Virus record (IMG/VR): IMGVR_UViG_3300017724_000027
Coordinates: 1-34,771 of that record
DNA length: 34,771 nt
Strand: one strand, 5' to 3'
DNA from: a virus
Each line of letters begins with the position of its first letter. Within the stretch, counting starts at the first letter, position 1. The notes under the pieces were generated by a model. It saw nothing but the letters and a program-made list of their open reading frames with translations. It was not told the origin of the DNA and did no database searches. Position numbers and translations under genes: made by a program. This document shows positions 28,691-34,771 of the stretch, piece after piece.

Positions 28691-31600
28691 AAACTTTCCT
28701 CCTTTAAAGTAGTGTAAGTAATGCTTGCTCCACCAAACCCAAGTGGGTTTGTGTTTGTATTTAACTGTGTTCCGAAACCGAAAAAGAATCCTCCCGAAAC
28801 AGCCTTCTTTCTAATCAATAGGTGTAGTTCATTTATTTTCATACCGTCAAAGAAATCAAAACCGTTTTCATTAACATTGAAATTTTTATTTCTTATATAC
28901 GATTTAGTCTGCTTACTATCAAGAAGTAAATCAGCAATTGTATCTTCTATTCCTTTAATGTATTTACCTAACTTTAAACCAACTAATCCGTTAAAACTTT
29001 GTATTTTTTCTAATATCATAAACGGTCTTGGCTTTATTCCTGCAACTTGAGACTGTAAAATAATAGTTTCTCCTACATCTAAACATTTAATTTTAGAAAC
29101 AGGTATTTTACACTCAACCAATTCTTGTAATTGAGTGTGCATAATTAACTTTTCTTGTGCTTCTCTTTCAACATCTTCTTTTGTAGTTAATTTGTCTTCA
29201 AATATTTCTAATGTCTTTTTTCCGTTTTTCTTTATCTCTCTAAAGTCTTTTCTAATAGCCTTATGCTTACTGCCATAAACAATTACTTCATTAAAATAGT
29301 TAAAATTAGATGTAGTAGTATTTATTTCTGTTATATCATCATCATTAAAAGAATATTTAGCATCAAAGGCTGAATCATCATAATTTATTATTTTGATTTG
29401 GCCTCCTACATTAACCATTTTTTTATCTTTTAGTTTTAATAAATAATTAAGCAAGTTAAATAAATTTGTTCCTTGAAAATTAGGAGAAGCAAATAACTTA
29501 TAATCTTCCTTTGTTAATTGAAAATCAATATCATTTTCTATCAATAGTTCTTCAACTGTCTCTTCTATTTCTTTGCATATATCAACAGTTGTGCCTATTA
29601 CTGCTCTTGTTGCTTTTTCATTTATATCACCATTAACTGATAGTTCAAATGTTTCGGAAACAGAAATAACCCCATTTAATTTCTTTATGTCTGCTAATTC
29701 TAAATAATATCCTAAATTGTCATTTTGGTCTATTCCTCTTACATTACAAACTAAAGAATTATCTCCATCGGATAAACAAAATTCACCTTCTAAATTGTTT
29801 AAAATAGCAGATAAAGCAGAAGTTGTTCTTACCACTAAATCATGTTGTCCTCCTAAATTATCTAAATCGGCTATTACATACATTGATTGAACACCTTCTT
29901 TAGAGGATTTTCCATCTCCTTCGGAATTTAGATAATTACTCCATGAAGGCGGTTCGGAAATCATATTTTCATTATCCATGTTTTTTGTATATGCAGAACT
30001 TAATGTATTAAGTTTTATTTCTTTTGGTGTTTTCTCCCAAAAACAAACAGGATTAGGTTGCATAATTTTATATTTTCTATTGTCTAATGGTTTATCTGTT
30101 ATAATACGACAAGAATTACCATAAACAAGCCCTGATGCTGTTGAAATAGAATTTTCAGTTGTCATATCATTTTCATGAGCGACCACATATATTAGTTCAT
30201 TATCATTATGCATTAATTCATTATCGGAAGAAAAGTTCCCACTTGCCGCATTTCCTCGTATGTATTTTTTTCCTCTTCCTGCGGGAACAAGATAACAACC
30301 TGTTAAATCAACAAATTTCAAAAAAGTATTTTCTTCCGTCATCATAAGTGAATGATTATAATTACCAATAGAACCTGTTCCGGAAATAGGCAGATTTTGT
30401 TGATTAGTCATATCTAAATGTAATTTAATTCCCATATATCCACTTATGGTAGTTTGCTCTTTATCTGTTGATTCCGATGGTATTCCATACCCACAATTAG
30501 TAGTAGTTCCAAGCATAGGATAAACAATACTGCGCCCTGTGTTAATAGCGACTTCACCGTGTCTAAACACAAAACCTAATGAAGCATATGTGCAAAACGG
30601 GCTTACCATATGTGAATTAATTTTGGCCTCTTCGCTTCCTGTTCCTATTGGTCTAAGATTAACCATTTTTATTGACGATACTAATTTATCATCATCTTTT
30701 GCGCCACCATCAAATCTTAATCTATCTAAAAACCAAACCATATCAAAATCATTTATGTCTCTATATAAACGATTTAATTGCTGACCTTGTTGATTATACA
30801 AATAATCTCCATAATAATCCCAATGTTCAATAGTATCATTATCGGAAGCATCAACTGTTTCAACTCTCCAAAAACCTTCGGGGTCGGAAGCGGAAGAATT
30901 TGTAGGGTCAGGAGTTCCCGTAGTATTAGTCGGGTGGTTATTATTTGCTCCAAAAAATGCGTAAGGAAGTAATATGCTTTGTTTATCATAAATAGTGGTT
31001 TTTCTTATAGTTCTCATGCTTGTTGGAAAATCTCCCGCAGATGGGTTTTTCTCAATATAATAATCACTCCAAGATGAAGGAGTTATGCGATTATCTGCAT
31101 TATTTTGTCCAAGAGGGTCATTATTTCCTGTAAATATGTCGTTTTTATTCATTATTGTTCCATATAATAAATGAATATTAGTTGCTTTAAATCTAAAATC
31201 TGTAAAATTATTAACACCCATAGGATATTCATATATTATTGAACCAATTTCTCTTCCACCAATAGTTATGGGATTTACTATATCTGCATTTTTAATATAC
31301 AATAAATTATCTCCGGCAACATAAGCAAATCCTGACAACATTTCTTGTGAAGAAGTATAATGATTATTTGCAGTTGAGCCTCCTAACCCATCATTTATAC
31401 GAGTATAAAATAAACCATCTCCACAAGTAATTGTTGCACCGTTTATTGCAGTAATTCTCCCTACAATTTTATTAGTTAAACGGTCATAAATAAAACAACC
31501 AACACTAAGACCTACTGATGGCGGGGAGGATAAAATAATATCATTACTACCAATAGCGGGTATTGCGGTTATAGTTTCCGGTGTTTCATGCACCTTTATA

Positions 31601-34600
31601 GAATTAATAACTGTTGATTCAACGGTAGCATCTTCCGAAACCTCAAACTCAGGATTTATAGGATTAAAAAATGAATCATAAACACATTCAGTTAATCTCA
31701 TCAATGAAAATCTTTTAAGGTTAGATAATGTTTTATTACTGTTAATAATATTAGAATGTTTATAACTTGTATCAAAATGAACAGATGAAACAGTATTTCC
31801 ATAAGCATCGCTTTTACCTGCTGAATGTGTAGAACTAATAGGAGAATCAATAGAAAATAATCCATAACTACTTAATGTTCTTGTAGCACTATTTAATAAA
31901 CTATCTTTTCTTCTTGAAGTGTAAAATTCTATATCCCTATTACCATATAAAAATAACCTTGCCGCTTTATTATCAATTTGATGCAATTTATCCCTTACTA
32001 AAAGAGGATTAAATATGCTTTCTATTCCCGAACCGGAAGTCGGTTTGTGTCCGTATATATTACTCGGAGTATTTGGTAAAAGAACTTGATAAGTGTTGTC
32101 TTTGGTATTGACCTTGTATTGTTTAATAAAAACTAAAGTGTTAGTGCCGTTAGCATTAGCATTTACATCTAAAGTTATTTCTGTTGTATTATTACTATTT
32201 ATAGATTGAATTTTAGCGGCAAAATTTCCATTCAAAGGAATACCGACTCCACCAACAGTCATTCCAACAACTAAATTAGATGAATCCTCAACATCTACAT
32301 CAGGGCTTCCATTAGTAGTTGTGCAGGTTTGTTGTATTGTTCCCATCAAACTTTTAGAGGTTGGAGGAACAAACTTTTTATCGGCAAAATTAGAATATGT
32401 TATTGGTCTAACCCCTCTTTGGCCAATTGGTAAAGACCTATTTTTTACAGAACTTGTTTGGCCAATGTGTTCAATTATATTTGAAACTGCATAGTTAGGG
32501 TGCTTATTATATGTATCAGCATAATAATAAAAAATAGGAGAGAAAGAATAAAATGGCTTATTTACTCCCTTTAGGGGTGTAGAATTTCCTCCAATAGTAT
32601 CTTCTTTAACATTAACAAGATTATATTTTTTATCTCCTATTTGACCCTTTTCTAAATTAAATATTCTGTAAAATTGGTCGGAGTATCTTTTTATATTATC
32701 TACTTCGGTTGTATAAGTATTTTGTCCTATTTGCTGACTTGTAGTTCCGTAGTCTAATTTATAATTATATTTTCTAACACTATCGCTCGTTGCTCTTTGT
32801 CCAATTAAGCCTATCATTTTATTTAGATGTAAATGCGCTCCATTTACTAAATGTAATGGTATGTTTCTATTACCATAGCCAGCAGGTAAGCAAGTTATTG
32901 TGTCTCCCGCAGTTAAACTTACGGTTCTATCTATAAAAATACGAGTAGAGTCGGCCACATTTCCTATACTGTTAGATGCGGAAACCTGTCTTGTTTGATA
33001 CCCTGTAAATCTACCAATAAATTGATTATTACAAAATAAAGGGTCGCCAATTCGTAAATAGTATAACTGATTCATTTGAGTAGAGTGTCCAAAACTTTCA
33101 GTAGTTAATAAAATATGTCTATTCCCATTTGTTGCATCTGTTTCAACATAACTGCTAACATTACCTAAACTTACCAAAGAAGGCGGTTCAAGATTTAAAT
33201 AATTAACTGTCTCTCTTCCTAAAGTTAATGGCATATAAGGAGCAAGTTTTACAGTAGTTAATGATTTGTCTTTATTAACTCCAATAATTGTAAAATCAAT
33301 CAAAGTATTAATTACTTCATCAGTAAATCCATCAATAGTTGCTTGGAATGGTAAATCGTTTAGTAAATTTTCAGTTTTGTTAATGTTAAAACCTTGAGCC
33401 TTTATGTTAGCATCTTCGGCAGAACCGACTAATGGGGTTGATTCAACCAAATTATCTATTCGTGTTCCGCTAAGTTTCATACCATCATTAAAAAATAAAC
33501 CTTTATCACTTGCTCCTGCTAAACTTGTAACTGAATTAGTATAAGAATTTGAAGCCATCGCTTTTCCAAAAATATAATGTTTATTTGTTTCTTTATAGAC
33601 CTTTTTATCATTAGTAGTTGGCCCATTTTCATGTGAAGCAGGATTAATTAAAAAATAATTTGTTATATTAGAGCCACTTGCGGAAATTTGCCCTATATAT
33701 CCACTATCCGACCATAAGTGGTCGCCTTCGGATAAAGTCACTCCACTTGTAAAAGTAATATTTGTTGCTCCGCCTCCCCATGTAGCCTGTCCAACCAATG
33801 AAAGGTCGTTATATGGACTAAACCCTGTTGTAATAAAATCAGCACTAAATAAAGTATCTCTATTAATAATAATATCTACTAATTTAGACAATGTGTTTCT
33901 TCCTTGAATTTTAAAAACGCTTTGTTGGTTTTCTAAACTTTTATCTATTTGTTCAATCTTTCCAAAAAATATTTGATAATTTAACAAAAATTCACCAAAA
34001 ACATATCTTAAAGCAGTTTCGCTATCCATTAAATTATTTTCAAAAGTTAAAGTCAATAATCCGTAATCTTCATCAGCATTTGACACAAAACTACCCATGT
34101 GACAATAAAAGTTTTTATATTCATTTGAAATAATTATTGAATTTAATCTTTCTAATTTATCTCCTGATATATTTGTTCCGGTAAAGAAAGTGCTATCAAC
34201 AGAATTTAATCTTCTTCTATATACTTTTGTTCCATTAGAGAAAGAAGTTAAAGAAGTAGCATTTGTAAAAATTGATTCTGTTGCTAAACGACTATGAGTT
34301 TCTAAAGAAATGTTATGAGTTGATGCAACACTATTAACAATACAAATCCTATCGCCTATTTTTATTTCATTAGTAGCACTAAAATATAAATTAGGTCTTT
34401 CAACTGTTCCTTCTAAAGAATAAGTCCGTGTTCCTGCATTCACTAAAGTATTAATAGTTCCAACTTCAACCCATTCATTTAAATTTTCTTCACTTAATTT
34501 TTGATTAACAAATAATCTATCATTATTAAAAACCTTATTTGATAAATTTTTAGTGCTATCAATTAATTTAAGAGAAGCATAACCCGCTTTAGCGTCAAAT

Positions 34601-34771
34601 GAATCTGCAATATTGCATTCATAAACATTAGGCATTCTATTGTTATCTTCCGGTGAAAAATTATAATAAACATACCGCATTTGACCTGTTAAATTTAAAG
34701 ATGAAGAAATGTCATCAATATCCCGTCTTGCATTTATAAAACAATCATTGTAGTCTGTTGTATCAGTAAAA
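28687..34771 (-). CDS. giant tail hub/baseplate-like protein, 5'-truncated by window edge
   Basis: From the first visible Met at 34680 it is 1997 residues, but the frame stays open for the remaining 91 bases to the window edge, so the true N-terminus is probably outside. The C-terminal 260 residues look like a tailed-virus hub or minor tail protein: FNYFNEVIVYGSKHKAIRKD, a helix EDVEREAQEKLIMHTQLQEL, then KCLDVGETIILQ and PFMILEKIQSFNG, the layout of gp27/siphovirus tail-hub proteins. The rest is beta-rich and Asn/Ser/Thr-rich, with recurring short modules around a G-D motif (for example near residues 109, 315, 543, 592, 1057 and 1122). A length of about 2000 residues suggests a combined hub, spike or fibre. 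Identity is inferred from pattern. Confidence 0.7.
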   Translation of the reverse strand, partial: FTDTTDYNDCFINARRDIDDISSSLNLTGQMRYVYYNFSPEDNNRMPNVYECNIADSFDAKAGYASLKLIDSTKNLSNKVFNNDRLFVNQKLSEENLNEWVEVGTINTLVNAGTRTYSLEGTVERPNLYFSATNEIKIGDRICIVNSVASTHNISLETHSRLATESIFTNATSLTSFSNGTKVYRRRLNSVDSTFFTGTNISGDKLERLNSIIISNEYKNFYCHMGSFVSNADEDYGLLTLTFENNLMDSETALRYVFGEFLLNYQIFFGKIEQIDKSLENQQSVFKIQGRNTLSKLVDIIINRDTLFSADFITTGFSPYNDLSLVGQATWGGGATNITFTSGVTLSEGDHLWSDSGYIGQISASGSNITNYFLINPASHENGPTTNDKKVYKETNKHYIFGKAMASNSYTNSVTSLAGASDKGLFFNDGMKLSGTRIDNLVESTPLVGSAEDANIKAQGFNINKTENLLNDLPFQATIDGFTDEVINTLIDFTIIGVNKDKSLTTVKLAPYMPLTLGRETVNYLNLEPPSLVSLGNVSSYVETDATNGNRHILLTTESFGHSTQMNQLYYLRIGDPLFCNNQFIGRFTGYQTRQVSASNSIGNVADSTRIFIDRTVSLTAGDTITCLPAGYGNRNIPLHLVNGAHLHLNKMIGLIGQRATSDSVRKYNYKLDYGTTSQQIGQNTYTTEVDNIKRYSDQFYRIFNLEKGQIGDKKYNLVNVKEDTIGGNSTPLKGVNKPFYSFSPIFYYYADTYNKHPNYAVSNIIEHIGQTSSVKNRSLPIGQRGVRPITYSNFADKKFVPPTSKSLMGTIQQTCTTTNGSPDVDVEDSSNLVVGMTVGGVGIPLNGNFAAKIQSINSNNTTEITLDVNANANGTNTLVFIKQYKVNTKDNTYQVLLPNTPSNIYGHKPTSGSGIESIFNPLLVRDKLHQIDNKAARLFLYGNRDIEFYTSRRKDSLLNSATRTLSSYGLFSIDSPISSTHSAGKSDAYGNTVSSVHFDTSYKHSNIINSNKTLSNLKRFSLMRLTECVYDSFFNPINPEFEVSEDATVESTVINSIKVHETPETITAIPAIGSNDIILSSPPSVGLSVGCFIYDRLTNKIVGRITAINGATITCGDGLFYTRINDGLGGSTANNHYTSSQEMLSGFAYVAGDNLLYIKNADIVNPITIGGREIGSIIYEYPMGVNNFTDFRFKATNIHLLYGTIMNKNDIFTGNNDPLGQNNADNRITPSSWSDYYIEKNPSAGDFPTSMRTIRKTTIYDKQSILLPYAFFGANNNHPTNTTGTPDPTNSSASDPEGFWRVETVDASDNDTIEHWDYYGDYLYNQQGQQLNRLYRDINDFDMVWFLDRLRFDGGAKDDDKLVSSIKMVNLRPIGTGSEEAKINSHMVSPFCTYASLGFVFRHGEVAINTGRSIVYPMLGTTTNCGYGIPSESTDKEQTTISGYMGIKLHLDMTNQQNLPISGTGSIGNYNHSLMMTEENTFLKFVDLTGCYLVPAGRGKKYIRGNAASGNFSSDNELMHNDNELIYVVAHENDMTTENSISTASGLVYGNSCRIITDKPLDNRKYKIMQPNPVCFWEKTPKEIKLNTLSSAYTKNMDNENMISEPPSWSNYLNSEGDGKSSKEGVQSMYVIADLDNLGGQHDLVVRTTSALSAILNNLEGEFCLSDGDNSLVCNVRGIDQNDNLGYYLELADIKKLNGVISVSETFELSVNGDINEKATRAVIGTTVDICKEIEETVEELLIENDIDFQLTKEDYKLFASPNFQGTNLFNLLNYLLKLKDKKMVNVGGQIKIINYDDSAFDAKYSFNDDDITEINTTTSNFNYFNEVIVYGSKHKAIRKDFREIKKNGKKTLEIFEDKLTTKEDVEREAQEKLIMHTQLQELVECKIPVSKIKCLDVGETIILQSQVAGIKPRPFMILEKIQSFNGLVGLKLGKYIKGIEDTIADLLLDSKQTKSYIRNKNFNVNENGFDFFDGMKINELHLLIRKKAVSGGFFFGFGTQLNTNTNPLGFGGASITYTTLKEESL

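Noticed and set aside
1-34771. tRNA genes, CRISPR arrays or insertion sequences
   Set aside because: No cloverleaf-like segment, spaced direct repeats, inverted-repeat ends or transposase seen; gaps are too short. A tRNAscan or repeat search would settle this.

Overview
The window looks like about 35 kb of a tailed archaeal dsDNA virus, or a provirus of one. It is A+T-rich (about two-thirds by eye). It carries an archaeal/eukaryotic-type replication set: B-family DNA polymerase, PCNA-like clamp, small and candidate large RFC subunits, an RPA-like protein, a PriS-type primase, an ATP-dependent ligase and an XPF-family nuclease. It also has a TFIIB-like factor and tail genes. From memory this gene set most resembles the magroviruses of Marine Group II (Poseidoniales) Euryarchaeota. 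That assignment is inference and needs a database search. Both window ends cut through genes (a TFB at the left, a giant tail protein at the right), so this is an interior piece.

Layout. Positions 1-25354 are one dense rightward block of about 50 genes with almost no spacing. Most junctions are ATGA, TAATG or TTGA overlaps with a Shine-Dalgarno sequence 6-9 nt before the start. (a) 1-3588: TFB, a DUF2958-like protein, a ThiF/E1-like enzyme, a Myb/SANT-repeat protein and a JAMM/JAB protein. (b) 3585-5529: a GroES-like co-chaperonin, a 52-residue protein and a group I (GroEL-type) chaperonin. (c) 5532-7143: small proteins, including two zinc proteins and a PC4-like ssDNA-binding protein. (d) 7055-10175: DNA ligase, helical proteins, a histone-fold protein and a LAGLIDADG-family relic. 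(e) 10175-13423: RFC-L-like, a winged-helix protein, RFC-S and RPA. (f) 13424-13504: the only clear non-coding gap in the block, holding three hairpins. (g) 13505-19381: tandem paralogues, a RecA-like ATPase, PCNA and a DNA polymerase split into two genes around six minigenes. (h) 19378-25354: Cas4-like nuclease, primase, XPF nuclease, a helicase-like ATPase, a DEDD exonuclease and small membrane and zinc proteins, closed by a strong UUCG-hairpin terminator.

Positions 25416-34771 run leftward and converge on that terminator. They encode virion tail functions: a giant tail/baseplate-hub-like protein open at the window edge, a small tail-fibre-associated protein, a 707-residue fibre, a Gly-rich fibre protein and a small membrane protein.

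How it fits together. The virus appears to carry nearly its own replisome: clamp and loader, polymerase (the polymerase C-terminal half and the RFC-L-like protein both end in PCNA-binding peptides), primase, candidate helicase, ligase, SSB and processing nucleases. It also has transcription factors (TFB, PC4-like) and a folding machine (GroEL/GroES). The most interesting points are the split polymerase, the chaperonin pair in an archaeal-type virus, the E1-JAMM pair around a SANT-array protein, and a possible RNA-level control region around the RPA gene.
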